From Lachnoclostridium sp. UBA7482 (lineage in GTDB: Bacteria > Bacillota > Clostridia > Lachnospirales > Lachnospiraceae), in NCBI GenBank assembly GCA_002479645.1, contig DLOO01000066.1, positions 1 to 5,038 of the forward strand: a DNA stretch of 5,038 bases. Direction: 5' to 3'. Position 1 is the stretch's first letter; each line of letters starts with the position of its first letter. A program made the translations under genes and the position numbers. The notes under the pieces are model-generated. The model did not search any database and was not told where the DNA came from. It saw nothing but the letters and a program-made list of their open reading frames with translations. This document shows positions 1 to 5,038 of this stretch, piece by piece.

Positions 1-5
1 CTACT

Positions 6-194
6 CTATTGACTATAGTTCAGGTTGTAAAATACCGCATGATTGAATATCGCCGTAAGCTGTGCGTGTATCGTCCTCAAATAATCTGCGGAATAGGGCT
101 TCCCTTTCTCGTCCCGGTATGCCATCAGTTCATTCTGCCACGCAATCACATCCTTTGCTTCAATCTCCGCAATCTTGCGGTTTTGCAAGTCCAC
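6..194 (-). pseudogene. Tyrosine recombinase (phage-type integrase) fragment, core-binding domain only
   Basis: The translated stretch contains IAEIEAKDVIAWQNELM, then DEKGKPYSADYLRTIHAQL and AIFNHAVFYNL. This is the typical wording of the SAM-like core-binding domain of Firmicutes integrases from phages and conjugative elements. Intact proteins of this family are roughly 370-400 residues and have an N-terminal arm-binding domain and a C-terminal catalytic domain with the R...H-x-x-R...Y residues; neither is present here. The frame ends at a TAG (6-8) just after the point where relatives usually read on with an N-P motif, so the fragment is cut at both ends. The only in-frame start is a GTG at 192-194 with no ribosome binding site, lying inside the end of the upstream DUF3795 frame. 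Recognisable integrase similarity begins at about 185. The catalytic part, if it survives, would lie beyond the left edge. It is almost certainly non-functional as it stands. Confidence 0.75.
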
Positions 195-453
195 TTAAAT
201 GCTCCACGATATTGGGATTCCAATGTATTATGGTTGTTAATTCATCGCATGGAAATTTTGCACATAAACCACAAAACCGAACATTATGCTTCTTTACACA
301 AGCATGAATTTTACACTGACCGGATTCAGACCACTCCGGCACATAACCATCAGCTTCTATGCACCCCTTACAAATTCCATCTATCTTTTTTTGACATCCT
401 ACACAACACTCTCCACAAGCTGTAATAGTTGTAAAATCAACCTTTTGTTCTAT
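160..453 (-). CDS. DUF3795-family cysteine-rich protein with a degraded start codon (ATA), probably a pseudogene
   Basis: Read from 453, the frame gives about 97 residues with eleven cysteines (13, 16, 17, 20, 28, 31, 47, 52, 61, 64, 69). They include C-G-E-C-C-x-x-C near the start, C-K-G-C, C-K-I-H-A-C and C-G-L-C-A-K-F-P-C-D-E-L. This pattern is typical of small DUF3795 proteins, whose clustered cysteines suggest metal binding; their function is unknown. A perfect AGGAGG lies 8 nt upstream of the first codon, but that codon is ATA, where relatives begin with methionine followed by E-Q-K-V. An in-frame TAG at 466-468 rules out an upstream start. The next usable start, GTG at 340-342, has no ribosome binding site and would drop the first six cysteines. 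The last residues (P-Q-D-C-G-D, then TGA at 160-162) come from integrase DNA read out of frame, so the natural C-terminus has been replaced. Family assignment is fairly sure; function and expression are doubtful. Confidence 0.6.
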   Translation of the reverse strand: MEQKVDFTTITACGECCVGCQKKIDGICKGCIEADGYVPEWSESGQCKIHACVKKHNVRFCGLCAKFPCDELTTIIHWNPNIVEHLSGLAKPQDCGD

Positions 454-461
454 TGTTATGT

Positions 462-467
462 CCTCCT
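462..467 (-). promoter_or_regulatory. Ribosome binding site of the DUF3795 gene
   Basis: On the minus strand this reads AGGAGG, a full match to the anti-Shine-Dalgarno sequence, with 8 nt to the ATA codon at 451-453. The perfect spacing marks that codon as the original start position and implies that an ATG was lost by a single G-to-A change. Confidence 0.7.
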
Positions 468-484
468 AAATAAATTTTTTCTAA

Positions 485-556
485 TCAGCATTTTCCACCC
501 TCATATATCACGCGGCATTCGTCAAATGGAAATGCAAGCATTTCCGCTTGACTCAT
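485..556 (-). CDS. Possible 23-residue reading frame or gene remnant
   Basis: A short frame starts at ATG (554-556) with M-S-Q-A-E-M-L-A-F-P-F-D-E-C-R and ends with E-G-G-K-C and TGA at 485-487, about 18 nt before the AGGAGG of the DUF3795 gene. The composition (A-F-P-F-D-E-C-R) looks protein-like rather than random. No Shine-Dalgarno sequence precedes the ATG, and a TGA closes the same frame a few codons upstream, so it may be the tail of a larger gene whose front has been deleted. I do not recognise a family. It could equally be chance. Confidence 0.22.
   Translation of the reverse strand: MSQAEMLAFPFDECRVIYEGGKC
528..545. repeat. Perfect inverted repeat, 8-bp arms, 2-bp spacer
   Basis: The sequence GGAAATGCAAGCATTTCC is fully symmetric apart from the central AA. 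Such a short spacer favours a binding site for a dimeric protein over an RNA hairpin, and there is no T-run on either side, so it is not a terminator. It lies inside the possible short reading frame at 485-556, so the symmetry may be a coincidence of coding sequence. Confidence 0.3.
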
Positions 557-625
557 TGCTCGCGCAAATCAGCAAGGTTTTTCTTATGCCATTGATGTAA
601 TTATTCAGTGCGTGATACCTAAAAT

Positions 626-643
626 GTTGCCAAATCGTTGCCA
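626..643. repeat. Two GTTGCCA direct repeats 11 bp apart, arm-site-like
   Basis: GTTGCCA occurs at 626-632 and again at 637-643, a spacing of exactly one helical turn, so both copies face the same side of the DNA. Paired direct repeats with this spacing are typical of the arm-type sites bound by the N-terminal domain of tyrosine recombinases near the ends of integrated elements. Only 60-77 bp from the guaA stop and near an integrase fragment, they may be the end of a former element. No experimental site is recognised. Confidence 0.35.
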
Positions 644-645
644 GC
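633..645. repeat. Copy of the guaA 3'-end sequence, possible attachment-site relic
   Basis: AATCGTTGCCAGC matches AATCGTTGCCGGC at 715-727 at 12 of 13 positions, ten of them contiguous. The second copy encodes part of the P-A-T-I-E sequence at the end of GuaA. The copies are 82 bp apart. Integration at the 3' end of guaA normally duplicates a short stretch of the gene end at the far side of the element. The spacing is too short for a whole element, so this would be a deletion remnant if it is real. It overlaps the second GTTGCCA repeat, so the two interpretations compete. Confidence 0.3.
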
Positions 646-702
646 ACTTAAACAAATTTGCTTGCAATCCGCATAAATACTAGGTTCTTAAAGCCCATTT
701 CA

Positions 703-2238
703 TCACTCGAACTCAATCGTTGCCGGCGGCTTTCCGGTACAGTCATACAGTACGCGGTTAACACCCTTGACCTCATTTACGATACGGTTCGTTACCTTAC
801 TGAGGACTGCCCACGGAATCTCGGCTGCCTCGGCAGTCATGAAGTCACTGGTCATAACGGCACGAAGGGCAACGGCGTAATCATAGGTTCTGAAGTCGCC
901 CATAACGCCTACGGAACGCATGTTGGTAAGTGCTGCGAAATACTGGCTAAGTCCCTCAACGCCTGCCTTAGCGAGTTCTTCACGGTAGATAAAGTCTGCA
1001 TCCTGTACGATACGCACCTTCTCTGCGGTAATCTCGCCGACAATTCGTACACCAAGTCCGGGACCCGGGAACGGCTGACGGTATACCAGGTATTCGGGGA
1101 TGCCGAGCTCCAGTCCGGCTCTGCGGACCTCATCCTTGAAGAGCATACGCAGAGGCTCAACGATTGCCTTGAAATCCACGCAATCCGGAAGTCCGCCTAC
1201 ATTGTGATGAGACTTGATGACTGCGGATTTGCCAAGACCGCTCTCAATGACGTCGGGGTAAATGGTACCCTGAACAAGGAAATCTACGGCGCCGATCTTC
1301 TTTGCCTCCTCTTCAAACACACGGATGAATTCAGCTCCGATAATCTTACGCTTTGCTTCCGGCTCTTCTACTCCTGCCAGTTTCTTATAGAAACGCTCCT
1401 GTGCATTTACACGGATAAAATTCAAATCATAGTCTCCGTCCGGACCAAATACTGCCTCAACCTCGTCGCCCTCGTTCTTACGAAGAAGACCGTGATCAAC
1501 GAAAACGCAGGTCAACTGCTTGCCGACTGCCTTGGAGAGGAGTACCGCTGCCACGGAAGAATCCACACCGCCGGAAAGTGCACAGAGTACCTTGCCGTTC
1601 CCGATGCGTTCACGAAGCTGTGCAATGGTTGTCTCCACAAAGGAATCCATTTTCCAGTCGCCGCTGCAGCCGCAAACCTTGTAAACGAAGTTAGAAAGCA
1701 TCTTCATACCCTCGCGGGTATGCATAACCTCCGGATGGAACTGTGTCGCGTAGAGCTTACGCTCGGCACATTCCATCGCTGCATTCGGGCATACATCCGA
1801 CCAACCGGTACGAACAAAGCCTTCCGGCAAGGCTGCGATGTAGTCCGTATGACTCATCCAGCAAATGCTCGTGCGGCTCACACCCTCAAACAAATTGCTG
1901 TTCTCTACAGTTACCTCCGTCTGACCGTACTCGCTGACCGGTGCCGTAGCAACGGTACCGCCAAGCTCGTATGCCATCAACTGAGAACCGTAACAAATTC
2001 CGAGAATCGGAATACCCAGTTCAAAAATCGCCTTATCATAATGAGGAGACTCCTCGAGGTACACACTGTTCGGTCCACCTGTAAAGATGATTCCTTTCGG
2101 ATTAGCTGCCTTGATTTCCTCAAGACTCATGGTGTACGGCTTAACCTCACAGTACACATTGCATTCACGAACACGGCGGGCAATCAGCTGATTGTACTGT
2201 CCGCCGAAGTCCAACACGATAACTAATTCTTTTTCCAT
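703..2238 (-). CDS. guaA: GMP synthase (glutamine-hydrolysing)
   Basis: This cytoplasmic enzyme makes GMP from XMP, ATP and glutamine, the last step of guanine nucleotide synthesis. The 511-residue product has the usual family length. Residues about 5-190 form a class I glutamine amidotransferase domain with the nucleophile Cys82 in G-I-C-Y-G-S-Q and the partners His168 and Glu170 in Q-F-H-P-E. The ATP pyrophosphatase domain follows, with the P-loop S-G-G-V-D-S-S at 222-228. The C-terminal dimerisation domain ends in K-P-P-A-T-I-E-F-E, close to the common K-P-P-x-T-I-E-W-E. The start at 2238 is chosen because [15 protein letters not shown] matches the normal N-terminus and has a GGGAGG 9 nt upstream; the frame is open a further 40 codons, but these overlap the preceding gene and do not resemble GuaA. 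It is the last gene of the co-directional cluster. Its 3' end borders mobile-element relics, which fits its known role as an integration hot spot. Confidence 0.97.
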   Translation of the reverse strand: MEKELVIVLDFGGQYNQLIARRVRECNVYCEVKPYTMSLEEIKAANPKGIIFTGGPNSVYLEESPHYDKAIFELGIPILGICYGSQLMAYELGGTVATAPVSEYGQTEVTVENSNLFEGVSRTSICWMSHTDYIAALPEGFVRTGWSDVCPNAAMECAERKLYATQFHPEVMHTREGMKMLSNFVYKVCGCSGDWKMDSFVETTIAQLRERIGNGKVLCALSGGVDSSVAAVLLSKAVGKQLTCVFVDHGLLRKNEGDEVEAVFGPDGDYDLNFIRVNAQERFYKKLAGVEEPEAKRKIIGAEFIRVFEEEAKKIGAVDFLVQGTIYPDVIESGLGKSAVIKSHHNVGGLPDCVDFKAIVEPLRMLFKDEVRRAGLELGIPEYLVYRQPFPGPGLGVRIVGEITAEKVRIVQDADFIYREELAKAGVEGLSQYFAALTNMRSVGVMGDFRTYDYAVALRAVMTSDFMTAEAAEIPWAVLSKVTNRIVNEVKGVNRVLYDCTGKPPATIEFE

Positions 2239-2247
2239 TGCCGTGTT

Positions 2248-2253
2248 CCTCCC
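2248..2253 (-). promoter_or_regulatory. Ribosome binding site of guaA
   Basis: Read on the minus strand this is GGGAGG, 9 nt before the ATG at 2236-2238. It settles the guaA start against the longer open frame. The 79-nt gap between the preceding stop codon and this ATG shows no clear promoter, no purine-riboswitch-like fold and no terminator, so guaA may be read through from upstream. Confidence 0.7.
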
Positions 2254-2317
2254 GACTGCTATTTTCTGTATCTTTTCAAATATCGGAAACCCCTCATTTA
2301 TCGTACCGCTGCGTTCC

Positions 2318-3625
2318 CTATGCCTCGGCGCCGCTCTCCTTTTCGGCGTCCTTCGCACGAAGGAACCGGTTTCGACTCATCTTATATAATTCGGTTGCTC
2401 GGATTGTATCCCGAAGCTCGCCCATCAGAAAATTGTGGTACGCTTCCTTATCCTTACAGGTTGCTATCGCACGCTCAATCATCGCCTGCTCTGCCTCATT
2501 TATCGGCTCAGGGCGCTTTCCACCGCGCTCCTTCTTCCCTGCATTTTTCTTTGATTTAAGATTCTGTGCCGCCTCACTGCTCCCTATATCAGTACCATCG
2601 GTCTGTGCAGCTTCCTCTGTCTCCAAAGTAGGGATATCCTTTTCTGCCTTTGGTAACAAATCCTTATATTCCTTGTTTTCTACCTTTGTCGTCTTTTCAG
2701 AACGAACCTCCGGTGTCTCCGGCTTTGTGCCTTCACTGACCGTGCTTCTTGTACTGCGGCGAATACCAAGCTCCTGTGCCAGTTCCGCCACACTCATCTC
2801 GTCCACATTAACCTCGGCAGCAGGCGTCTCCTTCACACGCTCATGCCGTCTGCGCTCCTGCTTTGACAAAACCGGCTTCTGCGCGTTTTGTTCTGCCCTT
2901 ACAGACTTTGCAGGCTTACCGTCATCGTTCGTAACCGACTCCGCTGCTTTTGTTACCTTCTCCGCGCGCGCCTGCCCGTCCCGCCGCTTATTCCTGTCCC
3001 GGTTTTCCTCTCTGTGTCTTCCGGGTTCGTATTTGCGGTCACGACTCTGTGCATTGCCGCGGGAATAACTTCTGTTATTGTTTTCTGTCTTACCGCTCTG
3101 CTCTGCCTTCTGCTCCGGTTCACTTCGAGTGCTGCGCTTTGCTTTGCCTACGCGCTTACCCTTTTCGTAAACCTCATGCTCTGTCGTATTTTCCACCTGC
3201 GGTTCCTTCTTATTGAGGAATCCGAACAAGCTGCCTTTACCTGCCTGCGCATCGCGTGTAAGAACTTCCTTGATGTCCTGCAGTCTCTCAATGGTATAGC
3301 CGGTCATACTCTGCATCTCGTGAATGGCAGGCTCATATCCTTTATCCTTGGAAATAATGTAAAATGCCTTTCCGGCCTTCTTTGCGATATCATAGCCCAT
3401 ATGTACCATGATAATAAAATCCAGCGCGTTTTTACCAATCTGGTCATTGGTAATCAGTTCCACTGTCGCGTTGCAGTGAAGAATGGCTTCCGCCTCAATC
3501 AGGGAAAGCTTGGAGCACTTCGGTCCGAGGAAAATTTTTACGTGATCCTTCTCATTCAGATCCAGGATACCGTTCAGGCCTGCGGTGCTTACGTTCTCAA
3601 AATCAATATAAATGATTCGCTTCAT
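2318..3625 (-). CDS. PIN/NYN-like domain protein with a long disordered basic linker, putative ribonuclease
   Basis: The 435-residue product has three parts. Residues 1-125 form a PIN-like nuclease fold: I-D-F-E-N-V (Asp8, Glu10), N-A-L-D-F (Asp69) and S-K-D-K-G-Y (Asp94) supply the spaced acidic residues that bind metal in this fold. Residues about 130-370 are low-complexity and highly charged, with an Arg/Asn/Asp-rich core at about 185-220 and a short predicted helix at about 272-288 ([12 protein letters not shown]). The last 55 residues ([18 protein letters not shown] and onward) look like a compact helical domain. There is no signal peptide or membrane segment, so it is probably cytoplasmic. 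PIN-like proteins usually cleave RNA; a basic disordered region would help bind RNA or ribosomes, but that is inference. The ATG at 3623-3625 follows GGAGA at a longish spacing of 12 nt. It starts 19 nt after the HD-protein stop, so the two are probably co-transcribed. Substrate and biological role are unknown. Confidence 0.8.
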   Translation of the reverse strand: MKRIIYIDFENVSTAGLNGILDLNEKDHVKIFLGPKCSKLSLIEAEAILHCNATVELITNDQIGKNALDFIIMVHMGYDIAKKAGKAFYIISKDKGYEPAIHEMQSMTGYTIERLQDIKEVLTRDAQAGKGSLFGFLNKKEPQVENTTEHEVYEKGKRVGKAKRSTRSEPEQKAEQSGKTENNNRSYSRGNAQSRDRKYEPGRHREENRDRNKRRDGQARAEKVTKAAESVTNDDGKPAKSVRAEQNAQKPVLSKQERRRHERVKETPAAEVNVDEMSVAELAQELGIRRSTRSTVSEGTKPETPEVRSEKTTKVENKEYKDLLPKAEKDIPTLETEEAAQTDGTDIGSSEAAQNLKSKKNAGKKERGGKRPEPINEAEQAMIERAIATCKDKEAYHNFLMGELRDTIRATELYKMSRNRFLRAKDAEKESGAEA

Positions 3626-3644
3626 AGATGTTTCGATTCTCCAA

Positions 3645-4232
3645 TCAATATTTGACGCTAATTTCGTCCAGTGTCAGATAATAGGATGGGAGAAATTCCT
3701 GCACGAAGATATCCGCTTCCGGCACCTTCATATTGCGAATCGACTCTTCAATTGACTTTTTTGCGCTGTCAAATTCCCGATTTCCGGCCTTACCCTCTTC
3801 CACGCATTTGATTAATGCGGAGATTTTGTCGGCAGCCTTCACAATCTTCCAAAGCTCCTCTTCCCCCGGCTTACGGAAGAACAGTCCCTCATAATCCGGA
3901 CGCAAATCCTCCGGCAGAAGTTCTAAGAGCGATTTTGCCGCCCGGTCTTCGATGTCATGGAACAGCTCCTGCATCTCTTTGCTGTAATACTTCACCGGGG
4001 TTGGCATATCGCCGGTAATAATCTCGTTGGAATCATGAAAAATCCCGATAACGGCGGCATGCTCGGGGTCATAATTCTTCCCCAGGCGGCGATTTCCGAT
4101 GACGGCCAGGGCATGGGCTAACATGCTGACCTCCAAAGAGTGCTCGCAAATATTCTCCGATTCGGAATTGCGCATCAGTGCCCAGCGTTCGATGTATTTC
4201 ATTCTGGACATCATTGCATAAAAGTGACTCAT
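3645..4232 (-). CDS. yfbR: HD-domain 5'-deoxynucleotidase, YfbR type
   Basis: The product dephosphorylates deoxyribonucleoside 5'-monophosphates to deoxynucleosides, a metal-dependent cytoplasmic reaction that helps balance dNTP pools. From the chosen start it has 195 residues, close to E. coli YfbR (199), and matches it along its length: S-H-F at the N-terminus, R-W-x-L-M-R-N (16-22), E-H-S-L-x-V, F-H-D-x-x-E, T-G-D-x-P-T-P-V-K-Y and the closing L-x-L-D-E-I-S. The metal ligands of the HD fold are His31, His66, Asp67 and Asp135; Glu70, Arg16, Trp17 and Asp75 match residues that place the substrate in E. coli. The ATG at 4230-4232 is preferred because the protein then begins like YfbR; a GAGGAG lies only 3 nt upstream, which is tight. 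An upstream ATG at 4281-4283 would add 17 residues rich in Lys, Glu and Gln and lies 8 nt after the uvrA stop. Assignment to the family is firm; the exact substrate range is inferred. Confidence 0.9.
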   Translation of the reverse strand: MSHFYAMMSRMKYIERWALMRNSESENICEHSLEVSMLAHALAVIGNRRLGKNYDPEHAAVIGIFHDSNEIITGDMPTPVKYYSKEMQELFHDIEDRAAKSLLELLPEDLRPDYEGLFFRKPGEEELWKIVKAADKISALIKCVEEGKAGNREFDSAKKSIEESIRNMKVPEADIFVQEFLPSYYLTLDEISVKY

Positions 4233-4291
4233 GGTCTCCTCACCCTCTTGTTCCTGTTTCTTTTCTCTTTTCTGCTTTTGCATATCCGCCC

Positions 4292-5038
4292 TTACTTCTT
4301 ATCGGCCAGATAGCTTTCATTTCTTTTCTTGTCGCGCTCCAACTGGAGCTTCAGATACTCACCGGTAAAGGAGCCCTCTGCCTCCATTACCTCCTCCGGC
4401 GTTCCCTTGGCGATTACGGTTCCGCCGCCGTCGCCGCCTTCCGGTCCCATATCAATCAGATAATCGGCCGTCTTGATAACATCCAGGTTATGCTCGATAA
4501 CAACGACGGTGTTGCCGCCCTCTGCCAGACGATTGAGAATCTCAATCAACTTGTGCACATCGGCAAAATGCAGGCCTGTCGTCGGCTCATCCAGAATATA
4601 AATGGTTTTACCGGTACTTCTCTTGGCAAGCTCTGTTGCCAGTTTAATACGCTGTGCTTCGCCTCCGGACAGCAGAGTCGAAGGATGACCGAGACGAAGA
4701 TAGGAAAGACCTACGTCATTCAATGTCTCAATCTTTCTGCGGATGGAAGGAACATTTTCAAAGAATCTTACTGCTTCTTCCACGGTCATGTTCAGAACCT
4801 CGCTGATGTTCTTGCCCTTATAGGTGACCTCAAGCGTCTCGCGGTTGTAGCGTTTTCCGCCGCAGACCTCACACGGTACATACACGTCGGGCAGGAAATT
4901 CATCTCGATTTTGTTGATGCCGTCACCCTGACAGGATTCACATCGGCCGCCCTTAATGTTGAAGCTGAAACGTCCTTTGGAATAACCGCGCATCTTTGCT
5001 TCCTGTGTGCTGGCAAACAAATCGCGAATCTGGTCAAA
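4292..5038 (-). CDS. uvrA: Excinuclease ABC subunit A, C-terminal part (5' end beyond the right edge)
   Basis: UvrA recognises DNA lesions and loads UvrB during nucleotide excision repair. The 248 residues present are about the last quarter of a roughly 940-residue protein; the frame runs open to the edge starting F-D-Q-I-R-D, so it is cut by the window and not broken. In order along this fragment: a zinc module C-x2-C-x19-C-x2-C (Cys33, 36, 56, 59), the ABC signature [10 protein letters not shown] (123-132), Walker [11 protein letters not shown] (148-157), the switch histidine in V-I-E-H-N (His183) and the usual closing [11 protein letters not shown]. These belong to the second nucleotide-binding domain, and all are intact. 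Just before the signature the usual G-Q-P-x-T reads G-H-P-S-T. The stop TAA at 4292-4294 lies 59 nt before the yfbR start, and the next gene is in the same direction, suggesting read-through. Confidence 0.96.
   Translation of the reverse strand, partial: FDQIRDLFASTQEAKMRGYSKGRFSFNIKGGRCESCQGDGINKIEMNFLPDVYVPCEVCGGKRYNRETLEVTYKGKNISEVLNMTVEEAVRFFENVPSIRRKIETLNDVGLSYLRLGHPSTLLSGGEAQRIKLATELAKRSTGKTIYILDEPTTGLHFADVHKLIEILNRLAEGGNTVVVIEHNLDVIKTADYLIDMGPEGGDGGGTVIAKGTPEEVMEAEGSFTGEYLKLQLERDKKRNESYLADKK

Larger units (their letters stand above)
457..702. other. Gene-poor segment downstream of guaA
   Basis: Apart from the ribosome binding site, the short frame and the repeats listed separately, nothing coding is supported on either strand. 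No convincing rho-independent terminator follows the guaA stop codon: the only symmetric element nearby, CAAATTTG at 654-661, has a weak AT-rich stem and no T-run. No promoter with well-spaced -35 and -10 boxes could be assigned for the DUF3795 gene. The segment is compatible with element-end DNA that displaced the original guaA terminator. Confidence 0.5.

Noticed and set aside
535..550. Hairpin CAAGC-N6-GCTTG as a guaA terminator
   Set aside because: The stem is only 5 bp, no T-run follows on the minus strand, and it lies about 150 nt after the guaA stop.
286..600. Plus-strand open frames across 9-600
   Set aside because: They lie opposite the integrase fragment and the DUF3795 gene. Their products are hydrophobic or mixed without motifs, and the minus strand shows clear family similarity instead.
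658..2226. Plus-strand open frame of 522 codons antisense to guaA
   Set aside because: It lies wholly opposite guaA, whose protein is unmistakable. The antisense product is rich in Cys, Leu, His and Thr without any motif, and no ribosome binding site supports it. Such long antisense frames arise from the codon bias of the real gene.
2239..2317. Purine riboswitch or promoter upstream of guaA
   Set aside because: The 79-nt gap is too short for a riboswitch with expression platform, has no typical purine-aptamer core, and no -35/-10 pair with suitable spacing was found.
2239..2358. N-terminal extension of guaA by 40 codons
   Set aside because: The extension is arginine-rich, overlaps the end of the preceding gene and has no GuaA similarity, while the ATG at 2238 has a good ribosome binding site and the family N-terminus.
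2238..3068. Plus-strand open frame of 276 codons opposite the PIN-like gene
   Set aside because: Its product is Ser/Phe/Cys/Arg-rich low complexity, mirroring the charged low-complexity region on the other strand; it has no recognisable domain.
1..5038. CRISPR array, tRNA or rRNA genes, defence system
   Set aside because: No regularly spaced repeats, no cloverleaf-like segments with T-loop sequence and no defence-type effector genes were seen. The PIN-like protein sits in a housekeeping cluster without an antitoxin partner.

Overview
The window looks like a chromosomal segment from a member of the Clostridia, most likely Lachnospiraceae. This rests on the protein wording of GuaA, the PIN-like protein and the cysteine-rich DUF3795-type protein, on strong AGGAGG-type ribosome binding sites, and on a moderate GC content. 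The genus cannot be told from the sequence. All convincing genes lie on the minus strand, so transcription runs from high to low coordinates.

Right part, in transcription order: the 3' third of uvrA (enters from the right edge, stops at 4292), a YfbR-type HD-domain 5'-deoxynucleotidase (start 4232, stop 3645), a PIN/NYN-like putative nuclease with a very long disordered arginine-rich middle (3625 to 2318), and a complete guaA encoding GMP synthase (2238 to 703). The first three are tightly packed: 59 nt (or 8 nt with the upstream start) and then 19 nt separate them, and no terminator is visible, so co-transcription is likely. guaA follows after 79 nt with its own good ribosome binding site. 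The set joins DNA repair, removal of deoxynucleoside monophosphates, a probable RNA-processing enzyme and guanine nucleotide synthesis. This is a housekeeping neighbourhood rather than a defence system.

Left part (1-702), downstream of the guaA stop codon: this reads as decayed mobile-element DNA. It holds a cysteine-rich DUF3795-family reading frame with a perfect Shine-Dalgarno sequence but ATA where ATG is expected. Its 3' end runs directly into a fragment of a tyrosine recombinase (core-binding domain only), which stops near the window edge. Between guaA and these relics are a 13-bp near-repeat of the guaA 3' end, two GTTGCCA copies exactly 11 bp apart (like integrase arm sites), an 8-bp-arm inverted repeat and a possible 23-codon reading frame. 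The 3' end of guaA is an established integration hot spot for genomic islands, so a relic of an integrated element is the simplest reading.

I did not find a clearly new biological system. The most informative points are the decayed island at guaA and the domain layout of the PIN-like protein.
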